DNA of 64,000 nucleotides, taken from an uncultured Flavobacteriales bacterium. GTDB lineage: Bacteria > Bacteroidota > Bacteroidia > Flavobacteriales_D > Parvicellaceae. Numbering within the stretch: position 1 is the stretch's first letter; every line of letters begins with the position of its first letter. The notes under the pieces were generated by a model, which saw nothing but the letters and a program-made list of their open reading frames with translations, was not told the DNA's origin and did no database searches. The stretch spans positions 1 to 64,000 of the forward strand of contig CAJWDP010000008.1 in NCBI GenBank assembly GCA_913030835.1, in the 5' to 3' direction. Below are positions 19,065-28,231 of the stretch, in pieces. A program made the position numbers and the translations under genes.

Positions 19065-20522
19065 ATGAAAAAGTATCTGATTATACTACCATTTATTGTG
19101 GGCAATTTTCTTACCGGAATTGCTCAAAATGAAATAGATGCTTTGCGTTATTCGTTAACCAACTACGAAGGAACCGCAAGATTCATGGCCATGGGCGGAG
19201 CTTTCGGAGCAATAGGCGGCGATTTATCTGCCATAGGTGTAAACCCAGCCTCAATGGGTAGGTTTAGTAAAAATGAATTCTCTTTTTCTCTAGGAGGATC
19301 TTTTTCAGACACTAGAACAATGTTATATAACAATAGTTCAACCGCATCAAGAAGCAACATCAATATTCCAAACGTCGGTTTCGTTGGCACACATAACTTC
19401 AAACATCGGGATAAAATTGGATGGCAAAGCGTTCAATTTGGAATATCCTATAATCGCCTGAATAACTTCAATGAAAACATTACGATCCAAGGAAATACAC
19501 CGAATTCTTATTCGCTTGTATTTGCAGATTGGGCACAAGGAACAATAGCAGACAACTTAATTAGCACAAATAACTATGACAGCTACCTTGCATATGAAAC
19601 TTGGCTAATTGACCCAAATCCATCTGGAAGCACTGATTATGTTTCAACAATTCGAGGAGGCACAAACGCATTGAAAACCATTTCAAGGAAAGGCAATATG
19701 TCTTCTACAGAACTAGCATTGAGCGGAAATTATATGAACAAACTGTACATTGGAGGCAGTTTGGGCATACCAACTCTAAGGTTCGACGAAACAGCTAGTC
19801 ATTTCGAAAGCGTCACGAACGATACGGTAAATCAACTGGATAATTTTACCTATACACAGACATTGAAAACGACTGGAACCGGATTCAATCTAAAGCTAGG
19901 GTTTGTTGCCCTTCCTATGGACTGGTTTCGATTTGGAGCTTCAATTCAAACCCCTACCGCATTCAGAATGTCGGACAGATGGCAAAACGCTATGGTGACT
20001 AATTTTGACGACGGAGCCAGATACGAAGCAACCAGTGATCCGGGGTCGTATGTTTACAAATTAAGAACGCCGTTGAAAGTAACGGGAAGCGCTGCATTTG
20101 TGCTATTCAAAAAAGCTGTTTTCTCTATCGACTACGAGCTACTTGACTATTCTAAATCAAGACTAGGTTCCACATCGTTTTCTACTTCCCCCTATAATTT
20201 CAATACGGAGAATGAAACGATTGGGTCGATTTACAACAGGTCTTCATCTATTCGAATAGGAGCAGAATTAAAAGTGGCCAAGCCACTATTGATCCGAGGC
20301 GGAGCTCAGTATCGTCAAAATCCATTAATCGAAGCTGAGTCTGATCAACTTTCTTATTCGCTTGGTTTTGGTTACAGAGTAAATAAATTCTACTTAGATC
20401 TAGCCTACGTGCTTACCACCACTACAGAAAAGTACTTCCTTTACGATCCTGTGCTTATCGAGGGCTCAGATATCAACAAAAGTCTGAGCAGAGCAGTCGT
20501 TACATTAGGTTTTAGATACTAG
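19065..20522 (+). CDS. OmpP1/FadL-family outer-membrane transporter
   Basis: The 485-residue protein has a signal peptide (cleavage near GIAQ, residue 21) and the FadL/TodX N-terminal pattern ARFMAMGGAFGAIGGDLSAIGVNP. A beta-barrel with many aromatic-ended strands follows, ending in VVTLGFRY with a terminal aromatic residue. Family members import long-chain fatty acids or other hydrophobic compounds across the outer membrane. It lies behind the low-complexity lipoprotein in one transcript and is closed by a terminator. Confidence 0.9.
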   Translation: MKKYLIILPFIVGNFLTGIAQNEIDALRYSLTNYEGTARFMAMGGAFGAIGGDLSAIGVNPASMGRFSKNEFSFSLGGSFSDTRTMLYNNSSTASRSNINIPNVGFVGTHNFKHRDKIGWQSVQFGISYNRLNNFNENITIQGNTPNSYSLVFADWAQGTIADNLISTNNYDSYLAYETWLIDPNPSGSTDYVSTIRGGTNALKTISRKGNMSSTELALSGNYMNKLYIGGSLGIPTLRFDETASHFESVTNDTVNQLDNFTYTQTLKTTGTGFNLKLGFVALPMDWFRFGASIQTPTAFRMSDRWQNAMVTNFDDGARYEATSDPGSYVYKLRTPLKVTGSAAFVLFKKAVFSIDYELLDYSKSRLGSTSFSTSPYNFNTENETIGSIYNRSSSIRIGAELKVAKPLLIRGGAQYRQNPLIEAESDQLSYSLGFGYRVNKFYLDLAYVLTTTTEKYFLYDPVLIEGSDINKSLSRAVVTLGFRY

Positions 20523-20544
20523 TGCAACACAAAATATGTGATAA

Positions 20545-20575
20545 CAAAAAAGGGAAGCCTCAGCTTCCCTTTTTC
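20545..20575. terminator. Bidirectional terminator between convergent genes
   Basis: A stem AAAAAGGGAAGC/GCTTCCCTTTTT with a 4-base loop (about 20546-20574) carries A-runs on one side and T-runs on the other. It can therefore stop both the FadL gene (+) and the coiled-coil gene (-). Confidence 0.92.
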
Positions 20576-20594
20576 CAATTCTATTGGTTAACGT

Positions 20595-21389
20595 TTATTT
20601 CTTTGCCATTAGTTTTTCGATCGCGTCATCCATCTTTTGGCGCTGCTCCTCCGCTAATTCAGCATCTACTAGAATTCTTCCAGAATGCTCATCAACGATT
20701 ATTTTCTTTCGCGCAACAATATCCAATTGTCGTTGAGGAGGTATTTGAATGAAAGAACCACCTGAAGCACCTCGTTCAACAGGAACCACGGCTAGACCAT
20801 TTTTTGAACCTCCTCGGATTCTAGTATAAGCCGTTAGTAATCGTTCATCTACTAATTTTGCTGTTTCCTTTGACTTCTTTAAAAGTATTTCCTCTTCTCG
20901 TTGTGTTTCCGCAACGATTTCTTCCAGCTCTTTTTTCTTCAGATCAAGATCAGCATTTCTTTCTTCAACAATTGCATTGTTTTCATCAAGTGCTTCTGTC
21001 TTATCTGCAATTTTAGCCTCGTACTCTTTGATTCGCTTTTCTGCCAGCTGGATTTCCAAATTCTGAAACTCAACTTCTTTAGTCAATGAATCGAATTCTC
21101 TGTTATTCCTTACGTTCTTTTGCTGACCTTCGTATTTCTTGATTGCCGCTTTTGACTCAACAATCACATTCTTCTTCGCAGCTACGTCCTTTTTACATGC
21201 TTCAATCTCCTCTTTCAACTTTTCCACTCGAGTTAGCAAACCTGCAATTTCATCTTCAAGATCTTCCACTTCAAGAGGAAGCTCTCCCCTCACCGTTCTA
21301 ATTCCGTCTATCTTTGAATCAATAATCTGAAGATCGTATAATGCTCTCAGCTTTTGTTCTGGACTACCTTCTTTCGCTTTTTTAGCCAT
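20595..21389 (-). CDS. COG1579-type coiled-coil protein with a cysteine-free zinc-ribbon remnant
   Basis: The 264-residue protein has a long charged coiled coil (about residues 30-180) and a short C-terminal domain. Its PPQRQLDI and GRILVDAELA segments match the C4 zinc ribbon of COG1579 proteins. In that family the ribbon has two CxxC pairs; here the four positions are Ser209, Ser212, Asp233 and Ser236, so metal binding should be lost. It lies 8 bases after a Nif3-like gene, a pairing often seen in Bacteroidota. The role of the family is unclear. Confidence 0.88.
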   Translation of the reverse strand: MAKKAKEGSPEQKLRALYDLQIIDSKIDGIRTVRGELPLEVEDLEDEIAGLLTRVEKLKEEIEACKKDVAAKKNVIVESKAAIKKYEGQQKNVRNNREFDSLTKEVEFQNLEIQLAEKRIKEYEAKIADKTEALDENNAIVEERNADLDLKKKELEEIVAETQREEEILLKKSKETAKLVDERLLTAYTRIRGGSKNGLAVVPVERGASGGSFIQIPPQRQLDIVARKKIIVDEHSGRILVDAELAEEQRQKMDDAIEKLMAKK

Positions 21390-21397
21390 CTCTTTCG

Positions 21398-22495
21398 TTA
21401 CAAATAATTAATTGGATTGGTATTTACCTCCGTAAAATGAACCGCAAATGTAGTAAATTTTTCCGTTAACCTGCGCCCAATGAGGCCAATCGTAAATTGC
21501 TCGGATTCATAGTGGCCTATATCCGCAATTACAATTCTACCATCTGCATCAAAAAACTGATGGTATTTGAAATCCGAAGAAATGAAAACGTCTGCATTCC
21601 TTGCAATCGCTTCATTCAATAAAAATGAACCCGATCCTCCACAAACAGCTATTCTTCTTATTCTACTATGGTTTTCCAAAGAAGTGTGCTTTAAAGCGCC
21701 CACATTGAAAATGTCTTTTAATCTACTTAGAAAATCACCAACCGGCATTTCTTTATCCAAATCACCGACCATTCCAGATCCAATCGTTGCATCTGAGTTC
21801 AACAAAGGAATCAGGTCATAAGCCACCTCCTCATAAGGATGAGCGTTAAAAAGAGCACTCAAAACATCCTTCAGCGCCAAATTCCGAACAAGCACTTCAA
21901 CTTTAGTTTCCAGCTCTTGATTCAACTTACCAACCTCACCAATTGCTGGATTCGTTTTGTCGTTTGGCTGAAATGTTCCGTATCCTTCTGTATTATAACT
22001 GCAGTTACTATACTCTCCAATTTCACCTCCTCCCGCTTTAAAAAGTGCGGTTCTAAGGTTTTCTGCATGCTGCGATGGAACGAAGGTAATCAGCTTGGTA
22101 AAACAATTTTTTTTCGGTGACAGAATTGATCGATTTACTAGTCCAAGCCGATTGGATATCTCATTGTTGACACCTGAAAATACATTGTCTAGATTCGTAT
22201 GAATTGCATAGATGGCAATGTCATTTTTAATTGCTTTCAATAAAACACGCTCAACGTAGGTACTTCCCGTAAGTGACGTAATTCCTCCAAAAAGTATAGG
22301 ATGGTGAGCAACGATTAAATTGCATCCTTTAGCAATTGCCTCGCCAACCACCGGCTCAATACTGTCCAAACAAACTAATACGCCCTTGACTTCCGCATTT
22401 CTATCGCCCACGATTAGTCCTGAATTGTCATAATCCTCTTGGTAAACCGGCGGCGCCCACTCTTCCAGACATGTTATTACATCCTGTATTTTCAT
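21398..22495 (-). CDS. Nif3-like dinuclear metal centre protein (DUF34)
   Basis: The 365-residue protein has the two conserved Nif3 lobes with metal-binding motifs: NSGLIVGD, VAHHPILFGG, HTNLDNV and, near the C-terminus, ADIGHYESEQ. A central insert (about residues 130-230) resembles the CutA/PII-like insertion of longer bacterial Nif3 proteins. These proteins form hexamers with two metal ions and have been connected to GTP cyclohydrolase-like or repair chemistry, but the activity is unsettled. It diverges from lpxK with a 59-base gap. Confidence 0.92.
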   Translation of the reverse strand: MKIQDVITCLEEWAPPVYQEDYDNSGLIVGDRNAEVKGVLVCLDSIEPVVGEAIAKGCNLIVAHHPILFGGITSLTGSTYVERVLLKAIKNDIAIYAIHTNLDNVFSGVNNEISNRLGLVNRSILSPKKNCFTKLITFVPSQHAENLRTALFKAGGGEIGEYSNCSYNTEGYGTFQPNDKTNPAIGEVGKLNQELETKVEVLVRNLALKDVLSALFNAHPYEEVAYDLIPLLNSDATIGSGMVGDLDKEMPVGDFLSRLKDIFNVGALKHTSLENHSRIRRIAVCGGSGSFLLNEAIARNADVFISSDFKYHQFFDADGRIVIADIGHYESEQFTIGLIGRRLTEKFTTFAVHFTEVNTNPINYL

Positions 22496-22554
22496 TACTC
22501 TTGGTTATACTGCAATAAAAGTGCAGATTTGTATGTAAGTAGTAAAGGTAAACA

Positions 22555-23643
22555 TTGAAGTTAATTCGATACATATTATTTCCACTCTCCATTCTTTATG
22601 GCCTCATTACTGGCCTGCGCAATCTGCTGTACAATTGCAAGATCATGAAGGGAGCAAAATTTGATATTCCTATCATTTCCGTTGGAAATCTTTCAACGGG
22701 AGGAACCGGAAAATCTCCACATGTTGAATACCTAGTTAAATTACTTTCAAAAGAATACAACATGGCCACTTTAAGCCGAGGATATGGACGATCCAAAAGC
22801 GGCTTTCATTTAGTCCAGGCTAACTCAACGGTCAAGGATTGTGGCGATGAACCTCTGCAATTCAAACACAAATTTCCAAATGCGACAATAGCCGTTCATA
22901 AAGACAGAGTAAACGGCATAATCGAATTGTTGCGATACAAACCACAGATTGACTGTGTTATTCTAGATGATGCCTTCCAGCACCGAAGTATTGTTCCAGG
23001 GTTCAGCATTTTACTAACAGAATACAGCCGTCCGTATTACAAAGACTGGATGTTGCCCACCGGGAATTTACGAGAGTGGGCTATTGGAAGGTCAAGAGCA
23101 ACTACAATACTGGTTACTAAATGTCCTGAAAACCTATCGAAAGCTGATCGAGCCTTAGTCCTGAAGAAGATCAATCCAGCTATTGAGCAAACGGTTTATT
23201 TCAGTTCGTTTCGATACGGCAGAGTAATCCCTCTTAACAAAGGGAATTTATACGATTCAATTGCTCAATTGCGAGATTTTGAAATTCTGTTAATCACGGG
23301 AATTGCTAATCCTCAGCCCATAATTGACAAGCTCAATTCAGAAGAACTTAATTTTAAGCACATTCGCTTTCCTGACCACCACAGATTCAGCAGCAAGGAC
23401 ATCAAAAAAATTCGAAAATTATTTGATACTTTTGACGATAAGAAGCTCATATTATCAACAGAGAAAGATGCGCAGCGTTTAAAGGCGTTAAAAGAGACCA
23501 CAGACCTACCCATCAATTACGTGGAAATTGAAGTGTTTTTATTGGATGATGGTGTGAAATTCAACAACGAAATAGAAGACTATGTTAGACAACATAAAAC
23601 TGACAGCACGATACCTGAAGAGTCAGATCAGTTCAGAACCTAG
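22555..23643 (+). CDS. lpxK: Tetraacyldisaccharide 4'-kinase LpxK
   Basis: The 362-residue protein phosphorylates the 4' position of the lipid A disaccharide at the inner membrane. It has an N-terminal membrane-associated helix, the P-loop VGNLSTGGTGKSPH (about residues 42-55) and LDDAFQHRSI, a conserved LpxK block. The start is TTG. The reading frame opens about 90 bases before the P-loop, as expected for the family, and no better ATG is available. It leads a long plus-strand run and overlaps the next gene by 62 bases. Confidence 0.94.
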   Translation: MKLIRYILFPLSILYGLITGLRNLLYNCKIMKGAKFDIPIISVGNLSTGGTGKSPHVEYLVKLLSKEYNMATLSRGYGRSKSGFHLVQANSTVKDCGDEPLQFKHKFPNATIAVHKDRVNGIIELLRYKPQIDCVILDDAFQHRSIVPGFSILLTEYSRPYYKDWMLPTGNLREWAIGRSRATTILVTKCPENLSKADRALVLKKINPAIEQTVYFSSFRYGRVIPLNKGNLYDSIAQLRDFEILLITGIANPQPIIDKLNSEELNFKHIRFPDHHRFSSKDIKKIRKLFDTFDDKKLILSTEKDAQRLKALKETTDLPINYVEIEVFLLDDGVKFNNEIEDYVRQHKTDSTIPEESDQFRT

Positions 23644-24394
23644 AATCGGTATAATCCTCGGAACCGGTTTGGGTGGTTTGGTCAACGAAATAAATATTGA
23701 ATTGGCCATTCCATATAAGGAGATACCGAACTTTCCTGTTTCTACTGTAGAAGGGCATTCGGGACAGTTAATTTTCGGAACACTTGGAGGAAAAGAAATC
23801 GTTGCCATGCAAGGCAGATTTCATTACTATGAAGGATATGATATGGGCGAAGTTGTATTTCCCGTTAGAGTAATGAAATTCCTCGGGGTCAATACGCTTT
23901 TTGTTTCGAATGCTTCAGGTGGAGTAAATCCAAATTTTGAAATTGGAGAAATCATGATCATCAATGATCATATCAACCTTTTCCCGACCAATCCGTTGAT
24001 TGGCCCCAACATGGATGAACTTGGACCTCGATTTCCTGATATGAGCGAACCCTATTCCAAGCGCATGATTGCTAAAGCAAAAGAGATTGCTGAAAACCAC
24101 AACATCAGAATTTCTGAAGGGATTTATGCAGGACTAACTGGGCCCACACTCGAAACCCCCGCAGAATACGTTTACATCAGAAACATTGGATCCGATGCAG
24201 TTGGGATGAGCACTGTTCCTGAAGTTATTGCGGCAAAGCACATGGGCATGGAATGTTTTGGAGTTTCCATCATTTCAGATCTTGGTGTGCCAGGGAAAAT
24301 CGTAGAAGTTACACACGAAATGGTACAGGATGTAGCAACCAAAGCAGAGCCAAAAATGACAATTATTATTTCTGAACTTATTCAATCACTCTAG
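23582..24394 (+). CDS. Purine nucleoside phosphorylase I
   Basis: The 270-residue protein matches the trimeric PNP family. It has IGIILGTGLGGL (residues 22-33), the phosphate-binding GHSGQL and GRFHYYEGY blocks, VSNASGGVNP and AVGMSTVPEV. It cleaves purine nucleosides to base and ribose-1-phosphate for salvage. The start at 23582 overlaps lpxK by 62 bases in another frame, yet the N-terminus aligns with the family from residue 1, so the overlap looks genuine. Confidence 0.95.
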   Translation: MLDNIKLTARYLKSQISSEPRIGIILGTGLGGLVNEINIELAIPYKEIPNFPVSTVEGHSGQLIFGTLGGKEIVAMQGRFHYYEGYDMGEVVFPVRVMKFLGVNTLFVSNASGGVNPNFEIGEIMIINDHINLFPTNPLIGPNMDELGPRFPDMSEPYSKRMIAKAKEIAENHNIRISEGIYAGLTGPTLETPAEYVYIRNIGSDAVGMSTVPEVIAAKHMGMECFGVSIISDLGVPGKIVEVTHEMVQDVATKAEPKMTIIISELIQSL

Positions 24395-24396
24395 CA

Positions 24397-25851
24397 ATGG
24401 AGTCCGTATACGATAAATATGAAGCAGTAATAGGATTAGAGGTTCATACGCAGCTTGTTACCAAAAGCAAAGCGTATTGTTCCGACATTAACGAATTTGG
24501 ATCAAGACCAAATACCAATATTGGTCCTGTTTCTCTTGGTTTACCTGGAACGTTACCCAAAGCCAATACCAACACCATAAATTTTGCCATACGATTAGGA
24601 CTAGCAATTGGGGCTCGGATAACAACCAAGATGCATTATGATCGGAAGAATTATTTTTATCCTGACCTTCCTAAGGGATACCAAATTACACAGGACCGCA
24701 CACCAATTTGCACCGGTGGTTATGTATCAATTAAAACTGACGATGGTTCACCGAAGGATGTTGCCATAACCAGAATTCATATGGAGGAGGATGCCGGCAA
24801 GAGCATACACGACCAAGACATTTACGATACGTTGGTTGATCTGAATAGAGCTGGCGTGCCTTTGCTGGAAATCGTTTCTGAACCCGAAATCAAGTCATCC
24901 AAAGAAGCTTACAACTATTTGCAGGAGGTGAGAAAGTTGGTCAGGTACTTGGATATTTGTGATGGCAACCTGGAGGAAGGAAGCATGCGATGCGACGCCA
25001 ATATTTCGGTTATGTTAAAGGGGTCAACTGAATTTGGTGAAAGGTGTGAAGTAAAAAACATGAACTCTATGCGGAATGTTCAAAGGGCCATTGATCACGA
25101 AATCAAAAGACAGATAGACATCATTGAAAGTGGTGGAAGCATTTCAATGCAAACACGCAGTTTTGATGCAGTGTCCGGAACAACTTCATTGATGCGGAGC
25201 AAGGAAGAGGCGCATGACTATCGCTATTTTCCTGAGCCTGACTTGCAACCGTTGGAAATTTCTCAGGAGTATATTTCTTCGATTGAAAAAAAGATGCCTC
25301 CTTTACCCAAGTCATTATTTGAAAAATACACGACACAATTCGGATTGTCTGAATACGATGCGTTGAACTTAACAGAATCGAAAGACATTGCGTTGTTCTT
25401 TGAGGGGATTTCCGAGCTCACAAAGAATTACAAGGCAGCGGCAAATTGGGTAATGGGTTCTATTAAATCGTATTTGAATCAAAAGGCTATTGATATTACA
25501 GAATTTCCAATTGCACCGAAAAAAATCGTTGAAATCATAGAATTGGTTGATAACGGTAAGATTGTCAACTCTACTGCAGAGCAACGCCTATTTCCAGAAA
25601 TGATCCGAAATCCTGAAAAATCTGCTGAGGAACTTTCGGAAGCCAATGGATGGCTGATACAAACGGATTCAAGTGAATTGACAGAATTAATTAACTCCAT
25701 TCTCAACGAAAACCCAAATGAGTTGGAACGTCTAAAAAGTGGAGAAAAAAAACTCATTGGCTTTTTTATGGGGCAAATCATGAAAGCATCAAGGGGATCA
25801 GCCAATCCTAAAGAAGTAACAAAAATTATAAGCGAATTAATAGAACAATGA
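24397..25851 (+). CDS. gatB: Asp/Glu-tRNA(Asn/Gln) amidotransferase subunit B
   Basis: The 484-residue protein has the GatB cradle domain beginning YEAVIGLEVHTQL and the CDANISV block. It also has the helical C-terminal YqeY-like tail domain (KIVEIIELVDNGKI through GFFMGQIMKASRG). With GatA and GatC it converts Glu-tRNA-Gln and Asp-tRNA-Asn into the amide forms. Those partner genes are not in the window. It begins 2 bases after the PNP stop, and its own stop overlaps the next start as ATGA. Confidence 0.97.
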   Translation: MESVYDKYEAVIGLEVHTQLVTKSKAYCSDINEFGSRPNTNIGPVSLGLPGTLPKANTNTINFAIRLGLAIGARITTKMHYDRKNYFYPDLPKGYQITQDRTPICTGGYVSIKTDDGSPKDVAITRIHMEEDAGKSIHDQDIYDTLVDLNRAGVPLLEIVSEPEIKSSKEAYNYLQEVRKLVRYLDICDGNLEEGSMRCDANISVMLKGSTEFGERCEVKNMNSMRNVQRAIDHEIKRQIDIIESGGSISMQTRSFDAVSGTTSLMRSKEEAHDYRYFPEPDLQPLEISQEYISSIEKKMPPLPKSLFEKYTTQFGLSEYDALNLTESKDIALFFEGISELTKNYKAAANWVMGSIKSYLNQKAIDITEFPIAPKKIVEIIELVDNGKIVNSTAEQRLFPEMIRNPEKSAEELSEANGWLIQTDSSELTELINSILNENPNELERLKSGEKKLIGFFMGQIMKASRGSANPKEVTKIISELIEQ

Positions 25852-27062
25852 AGTATTTGACCAGCATATTTATTCTCCTATTGTTTTTTGGCTGCAGTCA
25901 AGAACAAGAATCGATTGAAAGTCAGAATGAAGCAAATGAAGGGCTCACATCAGCAATTGAGAAACCGGATACTGAAATTCGAAATGAAGGATCGACGATT
26001 ATTTCTGGAAAAATCAGCAACCCGAAAAACATCCCCCTTAGTATTAATTTTATTGGTCCTGCAGGAATGCAAAACATGGGTGCGATTGATGTTGATTCAA
26101 GCGGCAATTTTAATCATGAACTTACTATCGATGATATCGGCTTTTACAGTCTTGCCTACAATGCTGAAAATTCAATTTTACTCTTTATTGAACCCGGTTC
26201 CTCGACAGTAATAACTGCCGATGGGAATCAATTATTTGATAGCTATAGTCTGACGGAATCAACAAAGGATTCTAAACTGATCAAAGAATATTTCGAGGAA
26301 TACAATCGTTTTGCAAAAGAGCAACAAGATTTAAATCTCCAAATGAGCGCATTGGACTATTCTGCAGATGACGCAAGAACAGAACTGATAGCAAAAAGTG
26401 AAGCGATTCGAGCTGAATTTAATCAGTATAAACGGTCGTTCATTGATGCCAATGAAGAAATGCCTATGCTTGCTTTTTTACTCGATCACTTGAATCCAAA
26501 AACAGAGCTTGACTACATAAAAAAGATTGGTGAATCCGCCAAGAAATCACTTTTTGGAACCCATTACAATGATATGGTTCAGCGCGTAGTGCAGGCCAGA
26601 ATACAAAGCCAAAATCCACCTCCTACCCCCAGCGGACAAATAGCAGTAGGACAAATGGCACCTGAAATTGCATTTCCCAACCCGAATGGCGAGATCATTA
26701 AATTGTCTTCATTACGCGGCAAATTAGTTCTTCTTGATTTTTGGGCTTCTTGGTGCAGACCCTGCAGAATGGAAAACCCAAACGTGGTAAGAATGTATAA
26801 TAAATACAAAGACAAGGGGTTTGACATCTATAGCTTTTCATTGGACCAAGATCCTGCCCGCTGGAAAAATGCAATTCAACAAGACGGGCTAGTTTGGCCT
26901 AACCATGCGAGCGACCTTAAAGGATGGAACACAGCAACAATTCCGTTATATGGATTCAAAGGGATTCCATTTACTGTTCTAATTGACAAAGACGGCAAGA
27001 TTCTTGAGACCAATTTGCGCGGGCCCGCACTTGAAAATAAACTTAAATCTTTATTAGGATGA
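25848..27062 (+). CDS. TlpA-like thioredoxin-fold lipoprotein with WCRPC active site
   Basis: The 404-residue protein has a lipobox at LLLFFGC (Cys16). A DUF4369-like beta domain follows (about residues 45-130), then a helical linker (about 135-260) and a C-terminal AhpC/TSA-type thioredoxin domain. The active site is WCRPC (Cys303, Cys306). Such proteins reduce disulfides in the periplasm while anchored to a membrane. It overlaps gatB by 4 bases and the next gene, a close paralogue, by 4 bases. Confidence 0.9.
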   Translation: MKYLTSIFILLLFFGCSQEQESIESQNEANEGLTSAIEKPDTEIRNEGSTIISGKISNPKNIPLSINFIGPAGMQNMGAIDVDSSGNFNHELTIDDIGFYSLAYNAENSILLFIEPGSSTVITADGNQLFDSYSLTESTKDSKLIKEYFEEYNRFAKEQQDLNLQMSALDYSADDARTELIAKSEAIRAEFNQYKRSFIDANEEMPMLAFLLDHLNPKTELDYIKKIGESAKKSLFGTHYNDMVQRVVQARIQSQNPPPTPSGQIAVGQMAPEIAFPNPNGEIIKLSSLRGKLVLLDFWASWCRPCRMENPNVVRMYNKYKDKGFDIYSFSLDQDPARWKNAIQQDGLVWPNHASDLKGWNTATIPLYGFKGIPFTVLIDKDGKILETNLRGPALENKLKSLLG

Positions 27063-28207
27063 TGAAATTAAGCCACATAGCAGCTACTTTAATGATGATC
27101 TTTTGTATCGGATTTTCTTATGCTGAGGACAATGTATTTATTAAAGGTCAAATTCAGAATGCTGAAGGCAAGACGATTTATATTGACTATTTCGAGAACG
27201 GTGCTCTAGTGACCATCGACTCGTGTAACATCAACAAGAAAGGAAAATTTGAAATCTCAATCGAATTAAAGGAGCCAGATTTCTATCGACTGCGTTTTGT
27301 GAAAAATGATTTCATTCTACTTGTTTTAGCCAAAAATGAAAAGATCGAAATCACTGCAGATGCCAATGAATTGAATCAATCGTATTCAATTACTGGAAGT
27401 CCGGCATCAAGTGAGATCCAAGAGTTCCTTGGGATTTTCAACCAATACAATAATGAAGTGCTCGCAATTAGGGAAAAACAAAATGACCCAAAAGTTCCTA
27501 TGGAAGAAAAGAAAGAACTTTTTAAACAGGAACAAATTGCAAACAATGAATACATTTCATCAAGAAATAAGTTTATACAAGAAAACTGCACAAGCTTATC
27601 CGTTCTTGCCACATTGTCGCAATTGGATGATAATAAAGATCTTGCATTGATCAAACAAATAACTGAAGGCATAGGTAAAACACATCCTACCTCTAAATAC
27701 TACACCGAGCTGGTCAAAAAGGTAAAACAGATTGAATTGCAACAAAAGGCAACAGCGGAACGTGCTGAGCAAGTAGAACCGGTTCCTATCGGATCAGTAG
27801 CTCCAGAATTGAACTTCCCAGACCCATTGGGTAGAGTAATTACATTAGAATCGTTAAGAGGCAAATATGTTTTACTGGACTTCTGGGCATCTTGGTGTGG
27901 ACCATGTCGTAGAGAAAATCCTAATGTAGTACGAGCCTACAATAAATATAAAGATGCAGGATTTACTGTATACAGCGTTTCATTGGATAAAGACAAGAAC
28001 AGATGGTTACAGGCAATCAAAGGAGATGGATTGGTGTGGCCCAATCATGTTTCAGACTTGAAACAATGGCGTTCGGAAGCAGTTCGCTTGTATGGATTTA
28101 GAGGAATACCTCACACCATTCTTCTGGATAAGGAAGGGAAAGTAATTCAAAAAAATCTGCGTGGGGCTGCTCTTGAGGTCAAATTGGAAGAGCTCCTGGG
28201 ATTCTAA
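27059..28207 (+). CDS. Periplasmic TlpA-like thioredoxin-fold protein with WCGPC active site
   Basis: The 382-residue paralogue of the preceding gene has a Sec signal peptide ending near SYAED without a lipobox, so it should be soluble in the periplasm. Domain order is the same: DUF4369-like region, helical linker, then a thioredoxin domain with the canonical WCGPC motif (Cys280, Cys283). The two genes overlap by 4 bases and share long stretches such as NPNVVRxYNKYKD and DGLVWPNH. This indicates a tandem duplication followed by divergence in anchoring and active site. Confidence 0.9.
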   Translation: MMKLSHIAATLMMIFCIGFSYAEDNVFIKGQIQNAEGKTIYIDYFENGALVTIDSCNINKKGKFEISIELKEPDFYRLRFVKNDFILLVLAKNEKIEITADANELNQSYSITGSPASSEIQEFLGIFNQYNNEVLAIREKQNDPKVPMEEKKELFKQEQIANNEYISSRNKFIQENCTSLSVLATLSQLDDNKDLALIKQITEGIGKTHPTSKYYTELVKKVKQIELQQKATAERAEQVEPVPIGSVAPELNFPDPLGRVITLESLRGKYVLLDFWASWCGPCRRENPNVVRAYNKYKDAGFTVYSVSLDKDKNRWLQAIKGDGLVWPNHVSDLKQWRSEAVRLYGFRGIPHTILLDKEGKVIQKNLRGAALEVKLEELLGF

Positions 28208-28231
28208 AGTAGAAGTTACCTCGCTCCCTAA

